The notes beneath the pieces are model-generated. The model was not told the DNA's origin. It ran no database searches and saw nothing but the letters and a program-made list of their open reading frames with translations. From positions 186,001 to 250,000 of the forward strand of contig JAXLTD010000005.1 of NCBI GenBank assembly GCA_046330225.1: a DNA stretch of 64,000 nucleotides, in the 5' to 3' direction. Position 1 is the stretch's first letter, and the number at the start of each line of letters is the position of its first letter. Origin of the DNA: CANJIV01 sp046330225 (GTDB lineage Bacteria > Actinomycetota > Thermoleophilia > Solirubrobacterales > Solirubrobacteraceae). Position numbers and translations under genes: made by a program. Of the stretch, positions 48,850 to 57,025 are shown piece by piece.

Positions 48850-49614
48850 GTGTCCGCCGACGCCCCGCCCGCCCTCGAGCTGCGCCGCCTCACCAAGCGC
48901 TACGACGACGGCTTCCTCGCCCTGGAGAACTTCGATCTCGTCGTCGGCGACGGGGCATTCTTCGGGCTGCTGGGGCCCAACGGCGCCGGCAAGACGACGC
49001 TGATCAGCGCTGTCTGCAACCTCATCCGCGTGACGGGCGGCGAGATCCGGGTGTTCGGCCACGACCACGCCGCGCCGGCCGGGCGGCGGGCCATCGGCCT
49101 CGCCGAGCAGGACGTCAACCTCGACCGCTTCCTCACCGTGGAGGAGACGCTCGTCTACCACGGCGGCTACTACGGGCTGTCCCGCCAGCGGGCCCGGGCC
49201 CGGGCCGCGGACATGATGGAGGTCTTCGACCTGCACGCGAAGGCCGACGTGCGGGCGCCGAAGCTGTCGGGCGGGATGCGCCGGCGGCTGCTGCTCGCCC
49301 GGGCGCTGATGCACGAGCCCCGGATGGTGATCCTCGACGAGCCGACCGCCGGCGTGGACTTCGAGCTGCGGCTGGAGCTGTGGCGCTACATCCGCCGGCT
49401 CCACGACGAGGGGACGACGATCCTGCTCACCACGCACTACCTCGAGGAGGCCGAGGAGCTCTGCGAGGAGATCGCGCTGATTCGCGGCGGGCGCCTCATC
49501 GCCCGCGACTCCTCCGACCGGCTGCGGGAGCAGTTCGACGCCGCGACCCTCGCCGACGTCTACGTCAAGGCGATGGCCGACGCCCCCGACCTCCCGCTGG
49601 GAGACCCGGCCTGA
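48850..49614 (+). CDS. ABC-2 type transporter ATP-binding protein
   Basis: A 254-aa ABC ATPase: Walker A 'GPNGAGKTTLI', Q-loop replaced by 'GLAEQDVNLDRFLTVEETL', signature 'LSGGMRRRLLLARALMHEP', Walker B 'MVILDEPTAG', H-switch 'LLTTHYLEEAEELC'. It is of the DrrA/NodI/CcmA-like export group. GTG 48850 is chosen; an upstream frame begins at 48802. The permease start overlaps its stop by 1 base (TGATG). It should power export of a lipid, drug or polysaccharide precursor. Confidence 0.93.
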   Translation: MSADAPPALELRRLTKRYDDGFLALENFDLVVGDGAFFGLLGPNGAGKTTLISAVCNLIRVTGGEIRVFGHDHAAPAGRRAIGLAEQDVNLDRFLTVEETLVYHGGYYGLSRQRARARAADMMEVFDLHAKADVRAPKLSGGMRRRLLLARALMHEPRMVILDEPTAGVDFELRLELWRYIRRLHDEGTTILLTTHYLEEAEELCEEIALIRGGRLIARDSSDRLREQFDAATLADVYVKAMADAPDLPLGDPA

Positions 49615-50402
49615 TGGCTGCGCCCGAGGCTCCGGCCGGCGGGCGCCGGCGCGGGCTGCTCGCGCTCACCGGGCGCGAGGTCCTGCGCGTGCTGAAGCTC
49701 TGGACGCAGACGATCGCGGCGCCGGTGATGTCGTCGTTCCTCTTCATCCTCGTCTTCGGCCTGTCGCTCGGCGGGCGCATCAAGCAGATCGAGGGCTTCG
49801 ACTACGACCAGTTCATCGTCCCCGGCCTCATCACGATGGCGATGGTCCAGGCCGCCTACGCAAACAACTCCTCGTCGATCTTCCAGGCGCGCTTCGACCG
49901 CTACATCCACGACATCCTCGCCGCGCCGATGCGGTCGTGGGAGATCAATCTCGGGATGTCGCTGGGCGGCGCGATCCGGGCGCTGCTGATCGGCGGCGCG
50001 CTGCTCGCGCTCGCGATTCCGGTGACCGGGGTCCCGGTGCACCACCCGTTCGAGCTGGCGCTCGCGGTCGCGCTCACGCTCGTGCTGTTCTGCTCCCTGG
50101 GGATCGTCGTCGGGATCCACGCCCAGACCTTCGACCATCAGTCGTTCGTCAACAACATCGTGATCCTGCCGCTGACGTTCCTGGGCGGCGTCTTCTACTC
50201 GATCAGCCTGCTGCCCTCGCCGTGGGAGGAGATCTCCCACGTCAATCCGCTCTTCTACGTCGTCAACGCGGTCCGGTACGGATTCCTCGGGACCAGCGAT
50301 GCGAACATCGGCTTGTCGCTCGGGGTGGTCGCGGTCCTCGCCGCCGCGACGGTGGCGTGGAGTTCGTGGCTGTTCGCCACCGGGCGCAAGCTGAAGGCCT
50401 GA
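49614..50402 (+). CDS. ABC-2 type transporter permease
   Basis: A 262-aa membrane protein with six transmembrane segments, ABC-2 type: 'IAAPVMSSFLFILVFGLSLGGRI', 'IVPGLITMAMVQAAYANNSSSIFQARFDRYIHDILAAPMRSWEI' (coupling loop) and 'ILPLTFLGGVFYSISLLPSPW' near the end. The coupling helix with 'DRYIHDILAAPM' is the usual contact to the ATPase. It works with the preceding ATPase; NodJ-like or DrrB-like exporters are the closest relatives. Substrate unknown. Confidence 0.9.
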   Translation: MAAPEAPAGGRRRGLLALTGREVLRVLKLWTQTIAAPVMSSFLFILVFGLSLGGRIKQIEGFDYDQFIVPGLITMAMVQAAYANNSSSIFQARFDRYIHDILAAPMRSWEINLGMSLGGAIRALLIGGALLALAIPVTGVPVHHPFELALAVALTLVLFCSLGIVVGIHAQTFDHQSFVNNIVILPLTFLGGVFYSISLLPSPWEEISHVNPLFYVVNAVRYGFLGTSDANIGLSLGVVAVLAAATVAWSSWLFATGRKLKA

Positions 50403-50420
50403 GCTCGGCGCCGGGCGCCG

Positions 50421-51239
50421 CTACAGCCCGGGCAGGTGGTGCGAGGTGAAGCCGGCCATCGAGCGGGACTCGGTCGTCCAGCGCGAGCCGGCGATGTGCA
50501 GCGCGCTCGTGTCGAAGCGCAGGCCGGCGACGATCATCCAGACGTGGCCGGTGCTCGTGTACCAGGTGAGCCACTTGCCGTTGCCCGGCACCCCCAGCTT
50601 CGACCAGCCCGCGGCCATCGTGTGGTTGAGCAATCCTGCGTTGATGAAGGCGAAGCTCAGCGAGCCCGAGCAGTCATAGCCCGTGTCGTAGAGCCGCGCG
50701 TGGCCGCCGCCCCAGACGTAGGGGAGGTGGGCGATCGCATTGCCGGCGGCGATGAGCTGCCGGACGACGAGCGGCGCCCCGGTCGGCGCGACCGCCTCGC
50801 CCTGCGGCGTGACGTAGGCGGTGCGCGGCGCCACCTTCTCCATCTGGCGCAGCTCCTGCTTGATCTCCGCGTCGCTCGGCGCCCCGGGCGAGGGGCCGGC
50901 GGCCGCCGTGCCGGCCGGCGCGACCGCGAGCGCCGCCTCGGGGTCCTGCTGGAGGCCTGCAGGCACCGTGCCCCCGCCGGCGCCGCTGCCGGCAGCGCCC
51001 TCGCCGTGCGCCGCGCCGTCCCCGAGCTCGGTGACCGACGGCGCCCCGACGTCGGGCTCGACGGCGCGCGCGTGCGAGGAGACGACGGCGACAGGCCCGG
51101 CGGCCTCGCGGTCGGCCACGACCGTCTTGGCGGCGTCCCGGCTGCCGTCGGCGGACCCGCCGCAGCCGGAGGCGCCGAGCGCCGCCGCGCAGCACAGGGC
51201 CAGGCCGGCGCCGGACAGGGAGGGCAGTCGCGCGGTCAT
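50421..51239 (-). CDS. NlpC/P60-like lipoprotein
   Basis: A 272-aa protein with a lipobox-like N-terminus ('GAGLALCCAAALGASGCGG', candidate lipid Cys at about residue 26), a ~110-residue Ala/Gly/Pro linker, and an NlpC/P60-like cysteine peptidase domain from ~160: 'YVWGGGHARLYDTGYDCSGSLSFAFINAG' with the Cys nucleophile and 'TGHVWMIVAGLRF' with the His. It probably acts on peptidoglycan stem peptides at the cell surface. ATG 51239 fits the signal region. It is convergent with the ABC permease gene. Confidence 0.82.
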   Translation of the reverse strand: MTARLPSLSGAGLALCCAAALGASGCGGSADGSRDAAKTVVADREAAGPVAVVSSHARAVEPDVGAPSVTELGDGAAHGEGAAGSGAGGGTVPAGLQQDPEAALAVAPAGTAAAGPSPGAPSDAEIKQELRQMEKVAPRTAYVTPQGEAVAPTGAPLVVRQLIAAGNAIAHLPYVWGGGHARLYDTGYDCSGSLSFAFINAGLLNHTMAAGWSKLGVPGNGKWLTWYTSTGHVWMIVAGLRFDTSALHIAGSRWTTESRSMAGFTSHHLPGL

Positions 51240-51327
51240 GCGGCAGGGATGATGGCGGATCGCCGGGCCGGCACAACCCGGTCGCGGCTGGACGCCGGCG
51301 CCCGGCGCCTGACATCCTGGCACCGGC

Positions 51328-51888
51328 GTGGTCCCGCTCAACGTGCCCAACGTGCTGACGGTCCTGCGGATCCTCCTGGTTCCGGTGCTCGTCGTCGCGC
51401 TCCTGGGCGAGACCGCGGGCGGGGACCTCCTCGCCGCGATCATCTTCTGCGTCGCGTCGGCGACCGACTTCGTCGACGGCTACCTCGCCCGCCGCCGCGA
51501 CGACATCACGACGTTCGGGAAGCTCATGGACCCGATCGCCGACAAGCTGCTGATCGTGGCCGCGCTCGTCTCGCTCGTGTCGCTCAACCGGGTCGCGGCC
51601 TGGGTCGCGATGGTGATCATCGCGCGCGAGTTCGCGGTGACCGCGATGCGGATGGCCGCCCAGGCCGAGGGCATCACCGTCTCGGCGAACATGTTCGGCA
51701 AGGTCAAGACCTGCCTGCAGATCGCGATGATCCTGACGCTCATCATCGTGCGCGATCCGAGCCCGTGGGTCGACGCGCTGATCTACGTCACCGTCCTGGC
51801 CACGGTCGCCTCGGGCGTCGACTACTTCTTCGACATCCGGCGGCGCATGGAAGCCGCGCGCGAGCGCCGCGAGGCGAAGAAGGCCTAG
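51328..51888 (+). CDS. pgsA: CDP-diacylglycerol-glycerol-3-phosphate 3-phosphatidyltransferase
   Basis: A 186-aa membrane enzyme of phospholipid synthesis. The CDP-alcohol phosphotransferase signature D-x2-D-G-x2-A-R-x8-G-x3-D-x3-D is intact ('DFVDGYLARRRDDITTFGKLMDPIAD', about residues 46-70). About five transmembrane helices follow the 'VPNVLTVLRILLVPVLVVALL' start. GTG 51328 begins 'VPLNVPNVLT', the usual PgsA start. It makes phosphatidylglycerophosphate. Its last 4 bp overlap the convergent folE2 gene. Confidence 0.93.
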   Translation: MVPLNVPNVLTVLRILLVPVLVVALLGETAGGDLLAAIIFCVASATDFVDGYLARRRDDITTFGKLMDPIADKLLIVAALVSLVSLNRVAAWVAMVIIAREFAVTAMRMAAQAEGITVSANMFGKVKTCLQIAMILTLIIVRDPSPWVDALIYVTVLATVASGVDYFFDIRRRMEAARERREAKKA

Positions 51889-52901
51889 CTCGCCCGCTCG
51901 GCCCGGCCGGCGTCGAGCCAGTCGCGCATCGACGTGTGGTGTGCGGCGTGCTCGCCGGTGGCGAGCTCGTGGCGCAGCTCGCCGAGCGTGCCGTAGCGCT
52001 CGGCGACCACGTTGTGCTGGTGGATCGTCTCGAGGTTCTCCTGGCGAGAGAAGACGAACGCGCCGTCGCCGAGCTCGGAGAACGCGGCGACGACCCCGCC
52101 GATCATCTCCCGCACGCAGTCCTCGACGAAGCGCGGCCGGCGGTGGGCCTTCTCGACCACCGAGCCTTCGTCGGCGCGCTTCATCAGCTCGTAGATCTCC
52201 GACGACATCGAGTTCTCGACGATCCCGAGCAGGGCCGCGGCCGGCACGTCGCCGTCGGCCCCCTCGGGGAAGCCGATGTGCAGCGTGCCGAGCCCGCGCT
52301 GGTTGTGGGTCGCGACCGGCACCGCCTCGAAGACGCGCCGGATCTCGTCGTCGGTGAAGCCGTCGGCCAGGAGACGGCCGCGGGCGGCCTCCTCGACGAG
52401 GCCCTGGGCGCACGGGCAGGCGGTCATCCCCTGCGCCTGCACGCCTGTGAGGCGTCGGGTCCCCGCCTCGGAGGCGACCGCGGTGCCGTAGAGCGTGTAG
52501 ATCTCCTGCGTCTCGATGCCCGAGACCGGGGCGGGCTTGTGCTCGGGGAAGCGCGCCTCCAGCCGGACCTCGGCGCGGCGGGCGCCCTGGCGGTCGCGCA
52601 CGATCGTGGCGACGCGCTCGGCCAGCGTCTCGGCCTTGAACGTCGCCTCGCCGAGGATCACCTCGCCGATCGCCTCGTTGACGACCTCCTCGAAGCGCGA
52701 CATGTGCGCGCCCTTCTGCTCGGGCCCGAGGTCTACGAAGCAGTCGAGCTTCGCGTAGAAGAGCTGCTCGCTGCCGTCCTGGCGCAGCCGGATGACCTTC
52801 TCGACGTTCGTGACGCCGACGCGGGAGAGGCTCACGCGCACGGACGGCGCCTGGCTCTGCACGTCGGTGGCCGAGAGGGTGGTGGCGGTGCCGTCGGGCA
52901 T
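51885..52901 (-). CDS. folE2: GTP cyclohydrolase, FolE2/MptA type (IB)
   Basis: A 338-aa protein of the type IB/MptA GTP cyclohydrolase family, which opens GTP to the pterin precursor of folate in a metal-dependent way. Blocks: 'VSLSRVGVTNVEKVIRL', 'DLGPEQKGAHMSRFEEVVNEAI' and the Cys-containing active-site loop 'GVQAQGMTACPCAQGLVEE', then 'ETIHQHNVVAERYGTLGELRHEL'. ATG 52901 is used. It provides THF for the C1 enzymes in the window. It is single, divergent from rpoD, and converges with pgsA by 4 bp overlap. Confidence 0.9.
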   Translation of the reverse strand: MPDGTATTLSATDVQSQAPSVRVSLSRVGVTNVEKVIRLRQDGSEQLFYAKLDCFVDLGPEQKGAHMSRFEEVVNEAIGEVILGEATFKAETLAERVATIVRDRQGARRAEVRLEARFPEHKPAPVSGIETQEIYTLYGTAVASEAGTRRLTGVQAQGMTACPCAQGLVEEAARGRLLADGFTDDEIRRVFEAVPVATHNQRGLGTLHIGFPEGADGDVPAAALLGIVENSMSSEIYELMKRADEGSVVEKAHRRPRFVEDCVREMIGGVVAAFSELGDGAFVFSRQENLETIHQHNVVAERYGTLGELRHELATGEHAAHHTSMRDWLDAGRAERAS

Positions 52902-53147
52902 GAGGGTCAAAAGCGTAGCTGGGCGGCGGGTTCGGTCTCTCACGCTCTCGCGACGGGTGTGCTATCACTCCCGCGGTCGGCTGTGGACCACCCCGTCTAC
53001 GTACGAGGGATCACACTGGTTCAAGCCCCGTCGCGGCCGAGCCGCGAACGCTTCCGCCCAGGGAGCAGAACATGAGGGATCAGGAGGGGAATGGGGCCCG
53101 GAGGGGATCCATTCCATGGATACCGCTCTGGGGGAGGACGGACAGGC

Positions 53148-54293
53148 TTGACCAAGCAAGCGCAAGCGTTGCTCGCGGATGAAGCACCGATCGTCGAGAT
53201 CGAAGAGCTGCGCCACCTCATCAGCGAAGGGCAGGAGCGCGGCTACCTGACCTTCGAGCAGATCGCGACCTGCCTCGAGGAGATCGAGGTCACCAAGGAG
53301 CAGGTCGTCGAGCTCCATCAGCATCTCGTGGATCAGGGCATCGACGTCGTCGGTGCCGACGGACGGCCGGCGACGTCGGAGAACGGGAAGGTCGAGGCCG
53401 CCACGCAGGCCGCAGCCGAGCCGCAGCCCGACACGCCCAAGAAGCCGCAGATCGACCTGACGGTCGAGCCGAGCCTGGACTCGCTGCGGCTGTACCTGCG
53501 GTCGATCGGGCGCGTCCAGCTCCTGACGGCGCAGGAGGAGGTCGCGCTCGCCAAGCGCATCGAGCGCGGCGACATGACCGCCAAGCAGCAGATGGTCGAG
53601 GCGAACCTGCGGCTGGTCGTCTCGATCGCCAAGTCCTACCTCGGGCGCGGCCTGACGTTCCTGGACCTGATCCAGGAGGGCTCGCTCGGGCTCATCCGCG
53701 CGGTGGAGAAGTTCGACTACCGCCGCGGCTACAAGTTCTCGACGTACGCGACGTGGTGGATCCGCCAGGCGGTGACGCGCGCGATCGCGGACAAGGGGCG
53801 GACCATCCGCATCCCGGTCCACATGGTCGAGAAGCTCAACAAGGTCGTGCACGTCGAGCGCCAGCTCGTCCAGCAGCTCGGCCGCGAGCCGACGCCGGAG
53901 GAGATCGCCCGCGAGCTGGAGTGCACGCCGCGCGAGGTGCGCGACATCCTGCGCATCGCCCAGCAGCCGGTCTCGCTGGAGAAGCCGATCGGCGAGGAAG
54001 AGGAGTCCGAGCTCGGCGACTTCGTGGAGGATCAGACGGCCGAGTCGCCGTTCGAGCTGGCGTCGGAGAACCTGCGCCGGGAGAACGTGCGCAAGGCGCT
54101 CGCGGCGCTGCCGGCCCGGGAGCGCGAGGTCATCGAGATGCGCTTCGGCCTGTCCGGCGGGCAGCCGCGCACGCTCGAGGAGGTCGGCCGCGCGTTCAAC
54201 GTGACGCGCGAGCGCATCCGCCAGATCGAGAACCACACGCTCAAGAAGCTCGAGGCGCTGCCCGAAGCGCAGCGCCTGCGCGACGCATCGTAG
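53148..54293 (+). CDS. rpoD: RNA polymerase primary sigma factor RpoD/SigA
   Basis: A 381-aa principal sigma factor. Region 1.1 is at ~10-65 ('EELRHLISEGQERGYLTFEQI'), region 1.2 at ~102-130 ('DSLRLYLRSIGRVQLLT'), region 2 at ~155-220 ('LIQEGSLGLIRAVEKFDYRRGYKFSTYATWWIRQA'), region 3 follows, and region 4.2 is 'EVGRAFNVTRERIRQIENHTLKKL'. The TTG at 53148 is chosen because GGGGGAGGACGGACAGG precedes it and region 1.1 starts soon after; ATG 53091 is an in-frame alternative. The 246 bp between folE2 and rpoD hold no gene I can support. Confidence 0.95.
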   Translation: MTKQAQALLADEAPIVEIEELRHLISEGQERGYLTFEQIATCLEEIEVTKEQVVELHQHLVDQGIDVVGADGRPATSENGKVEAATQAAAEPQPDTPKKPQIDLTVEPSLDSLRLYLRSIGRVQLLTAQEEVALAKRIERGDMTAKQQMVEANLRLVVSIAKSYLGRGLTFLDLIQEGSLGLIRAVEKFDYRRGYKFSTYATWWIRQAVTRAIADKGRTIRIPVHMVEKLNKVVHVERQLVQQLGREPTPEEIARELECTPREVRDILRIAQQPVSLEKPIGEEEESELGDFVEDQTAESPFELASENLRRENVRKALAALPAREREVIEMRFGLSGGQPRTLEEVGRAFNVTRERIRQIENHTLKKLEALPEAQRLRDAS

Positions 54294-54350
54294 GGAGGGG
54301 CGCAGGCCGGCGGGCGGCACGCGCCGCCCGCCGGGTTCGTCCGGGCGGTG

Positions 54351-54368
54351 TGCGAACGTGTGTTCGCA
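54351..54368. promoter_or_regulatory. LexA (SOS) box
   Basis: TGCGAACGTGTGTTCGCA is a perfect 18-bp palindrome with the actinobacterial/Bacillus SOS core CGAAC-N4-GTTCG. Its last A is the A of the nuclease ATG. It should bring the following gene under DNA-damage control. Confidence 0.75.
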
Positions 54369-54823
54369 TGCGGATCCCGTCCAACCTCAGCCCCCGCCGG
54401 ACCGGCGACCTCGGCGAGGCCGCCGCGCGCTTCTGGCTCGAGCTGCAGGGAGCGCGCGTGTGGATCCCGCTGTCCCACAGCCCGTTCGTCGACCTCATCG
54501 CCGAGACGGACCACGAACTCCTGCGCGTCCAGGTCAAGGCCTCCACCCAGCGGACTGCGACCGGCCGTTTCCCGGTGACGGTCTGCACCCGCGGGGGCAA
54601 CCAGAGCTGGGACGGCGTGACGAGGCACCTCGATCCCGCCCGGATCGACTACCTGTTCCTGCTCATCGCCGACGGCCGCCGCTGGTTCATCCCGGCCGGC
54701 GCGGTGGGCGCGCGCACGGCGATCACGGTCGGGGGGCCGAAGTACAGCGAGTTCGAGGTTGACGACGAGCCGGGCTTCTTCGGCGCTACGATCCCCTCCG
54801 CTTTGCCCCGGGGGGATTCCTGA
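54368..54823 (+). CDS. PD-(D/E)XK nuclease-like protein (group I intron endonuclease type)
   Basis: A 151-aa protein. The fold suggests PD-(D/E)XK: Glu17 in 'GDLGEAAARFWLE', Asp42 in 'SPFVDLIAE', then 'LLRVQVKAS' (Q55-x-K57), the order seen in intron-associated endonuclease and Holliday-resolvase-like groups. 'YLFLLIADGRRWFIPAGAV' is the later strand. It starts directly at a LexA box with no room for a separate ribosome site, so it may be translated leaderless. Its last codons and stop overlap the tRNA-Tyr 5' end by 14 bp. A DNA-repair role is plausible; a domesticated mobile-element nuclease is the alternative. Confidence 0.72.
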   Translation: MRIPSNLSPRRTGDLGEAAARFWLELQGARVWIPLSHSPFVDLIAETDHELLRVQVKASTQRTATGRFPVTVCTRGGNQSWDGVTRHLDPARIDYLFLLIADGRRWFIPAGAVGARTAITVGGPKYSEFEVDDEPGFFGATIPSALPRGDS

Positions 54824-54891
54824 GCGGTCAAAGGGGCCGGACTGTAAATTCGGTGGCTACGCCTTCGCAGGTTCGAATCCTGCTCCCCCCA
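54810..54891 (+). tRNA. tRNA-Tyr (GTA)
   Basis: Acceptor GGGGGGA (54810-54816) pairs with TCCCCCC (54884-54890), with discriminator A at 54891. The anticodon loop CTGTAAA holds GTA on the stem CCGGA/TTCGG. A long class II variable arm (GGC-TAC-GCC) and T-arm CAGGTTCGAATCCTG are present. CCA is not encoded. The 5' end overlaps the nuclease gene. Confidence 0.93.
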
Positions 54892-55030
54892 TTTCAGTCC
54901 GGGCAGCTACGCATCGTTTCCGCGTACTCCCGCGCGCCGCTTTCAGCCGCGTCTACGGTTTTCGCGGGACCGGGCGCAGCGTAAGGTCGCCGCAGGGCTC
55001 CAGCAAGCGCAGCGGGAGTTGTGATCTGCC

Positions 55031-56923
55031 GTGCCTCGTCTTCGTCTCGGACTTCGCCCCGCGGTGTTGTCGCGCGCTCCGCACGTCGTGCTCGTTGCGG
55101 CTGGCCTCATGGCGGGCGCCCCCGCCGGGATGCCCGCAGTCGCTCATGCCTCGGCGCCTGCGCGCGGGGCGGCCGGCCTGCCGCTGCGAGCCGTGAGCAA
55201 CCTGCTGCCGCCGCTCACCAGCGCCCAGGCGGCCCAGAGCGCAAACCGGGCACGCGCCAACTGCCCGGCCAAGAAGCTCCCGCTCACGAGCATGTCGCGG
55301 TCGTCGGCGCTGTCGTCGGCACAGCGGTTTGCCCAGGGGAAGCTCGGGGCCAAGGCGATGCGGGCCTTCCGCGCCAGCCGTCAGTACCGGAGCCTGACGG
55401 CGGTGCGCAAGCTCAAGGCCGCCGCGGGCGCCAACGGCAACCTGGCCGGCGCGCTGGCGTTTGCGTTGCGGGAGCACGAGCTGGCGCCGGGCGACCCCGG
55501 GCCGCTCGTCGACGCGGCGGCGATCCTCACCAACGTCGGCAAGCCGCGCGAGGCGCTGGCGCTGCTCGATGCCGCTGACCGCACGAGGCGCACCGTGGCG
55601 GCGCCGATGGGGCTCGACGGCGCCGCGATCGCGCTCAACAACCGCGGCTACGCGCTGCTGAGAATGGGGCAGTACGCCAAGGCCCGGGCCGTGCTCGGCA
55701 AGGCGATCGCCAGGGAGCCGCTCCTCTCGGAGGCGCGCACCAACCGCTCCGCGGCCAGCCTGTGCGAGAGGCCGCAGCTGACCTGGCTCAATGCGGGCCG
55801 CACCCGCTCGCCGCAGCCGCCCGCCGTTCCTCCCCCCGTCGCGGAGACCGTGGCGCTCGCGCCGCTCGGGTCGGTGCCCGCGCCGGAGTACGAGCCGGTC
55901 CCCAGGAGCTCGGGCGAGCTTCGCTTCAAGGCCGGAGGCGACGGGTACGAGGCGGTGGTGGACCAGCTCGTTGCCGGGATCCTCCCCCTGAGGGGTTCGA
56001 TCCCCCCGAACGAGGGCGGCGCTGATCCGTGCGGCTTCCACTACCCGCGGTCCGTGGACTTCGCCACGGGCTGCATCGCGGCGGCGTTCGTTCAGGTGCT
56101 CTCCAACGAAAAGGCCTCCGCCGTCGCCCGCGCGCCGCAGGATCACAGCGCCGACGGGCGGCAGCTGCAGGCGGCGGTCTTCTTCGCCAACACCGTCGTG
56201 GAGCGCAATGGGGAGTTCCCGACCTGCGCCGCGGGCGACGCCTGGTGGGCCTCCCTGCAGCCGGTGTTCGAACGCGTGCGGGCCGAGCAGCTGCGCTGGT
56301 CGGGCGCTTACCTCGCCCTGGCCCGCGAGTACGCCGCGAGCCTCAGCGACCCGATCGCCCGAAAGGTCATCATCTGGGTGGCCCGGGACAAGATCCTCGC
56401 CCAGCAGATCGAGTGGGCCCAGGACCTGGACATCGTGGGCGGCTACATCAAGACGGCGTGCTCCGGCGAGAACGGAGGCGCCGATCCGGTGCACCCGCCG
56501 GGCGGGGCCGAGGATCCGGGATGCCAGCTTCCCGACTGGCTGGGCTTCGACAACGGCTTCGTCGAGCTCCACTGGGACTGCGAGCAGCGCTTCGTTGAGT
56601 TCCACACCCCCTCCCCGCTGTCGCCGTTCTTCCGCATCAGCCAGAGCCTGACCAAGGACACGACCACCTTCATGTACGGCGGCAAGGCCAGCGTGAGTGT
56701 CCTCAAGGGCACGCCGGTCGGGAAATGGGTCAGTGCCGGCGCGAGCACGAAGCTCGGCGTGTACGCGACCTTCACGAAGCTCAACCCTCTCGACCGCAGC
56801 AACCGCATGGTCGACTACGGCGTCGTTACGCCGAGCCACCCAAGCGCCAGCGTCAAGGCGTTCAACGTGAAGGTCAGCGCACCCGTCGACCGCGTCGTCG
56901 GCGCCTTTGGCTGGAGCCCCTGA
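55031..56923 (+). CDS. Secreted TPR-containing protein
   Basis: A 630-aa exported protein. The N-terminus (1-45) has an Arg-rich stretch and a hydrophobic Ala/Leu/Val core, probably a signal peptide. Residues ~140-240 contain TPR-like helices ('LVDAAAILTNVGKPREALALLDAADR', 'ALNNRGYALLRMGQYAKARAVLGKAI'). The rest (250-630) is unassigned: Cys pairs ('DPCGFHYPRSVDFATGCIAA', 'FPTCAAGD'), a helical part and a beta-rich C-terminus ending 'VDRVVGAFGWSP'. GTG 55031 is used. Nothing nearby defines its role; a cell-envelope scaffold is possible. Transcription could follow the tRNA. Confidence 0.75.
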   Translation: MPRLRLGLRPAVLSRAPHVVLVAAGLMAGAPAGMPAVAHASAPARGAAGLPLRAVSNLLPPLTSAQAAQSANRARANCPAKKLPLTSMSRSSALSSAQRFAQGKLGAKAMRAFRASRQYRSLTAVRKLKAAAGANGNLAGALAFALREHELAPGDPGPLVDAAAILTNVGKPREALALLDAADRTRRTVAAPMGLDGAAIALNNRGYALLRMGQYAKARAVLGKAIAREPLLSEARTNRSAASLCERPQLTWLNAGRTRSPQPPAVPPPVAETVALAPLGSVPAPEYEPVPRSSGELRFKAGGDGYEAVVDQLVAGILPLRGSIPPNEGGADPCGFHYPRSVDFATGCIAAAFVQVLSNEKASAVARAPQDHSADGRQLQAAVFFANTVVERNGEFPTCAAGDAWWASLQPVFERVRAEQLRWSGAYLALAREYAASLSDPIARKVIIWVARDKILAQQIEWAQDLDIVGGYIKTACSGENGGADPVHPPGGAEDPGCQLPDWLGFDNGFVELHWDCEQRFVEFHTPSPLSPFFRISQSLTKDTTTFMYGGKASVSVLKGTPVGKWVSAGASTKLGVYATFTKLNPLDRSNRMVDYGVVTPSHPSASVKAFNVKVSAPVDRVVGAFGWSP

Positions 56924-57025
56924 CTCGCCATCGCAGTCCGCCCGCGGCCGCCGGGCGCCCCGTCCGTCCGCGGCCACCCACCCCGGCCGCGCCTGTCCAG
57001 GCCGGGTGGGAAGGCCGGGCCGCGT

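Noticed and set aside
53010..53030. GGTTCAAG upstream of rpoD as a further C1-regulon site
   Set aside because: Only the right half matches; the left half and centre do not, and rpoD is not a plausible member.
54849..54859. The 11-mer ATTCGGTGGCT in tRNA-Tyr also occurs in the 71-bp repeat core
   Set aside because: In the tRNA it is part of the anticodon stem and variable arm; the match is short and the flanks differ. A tRNA origin of the repeat is not supported.
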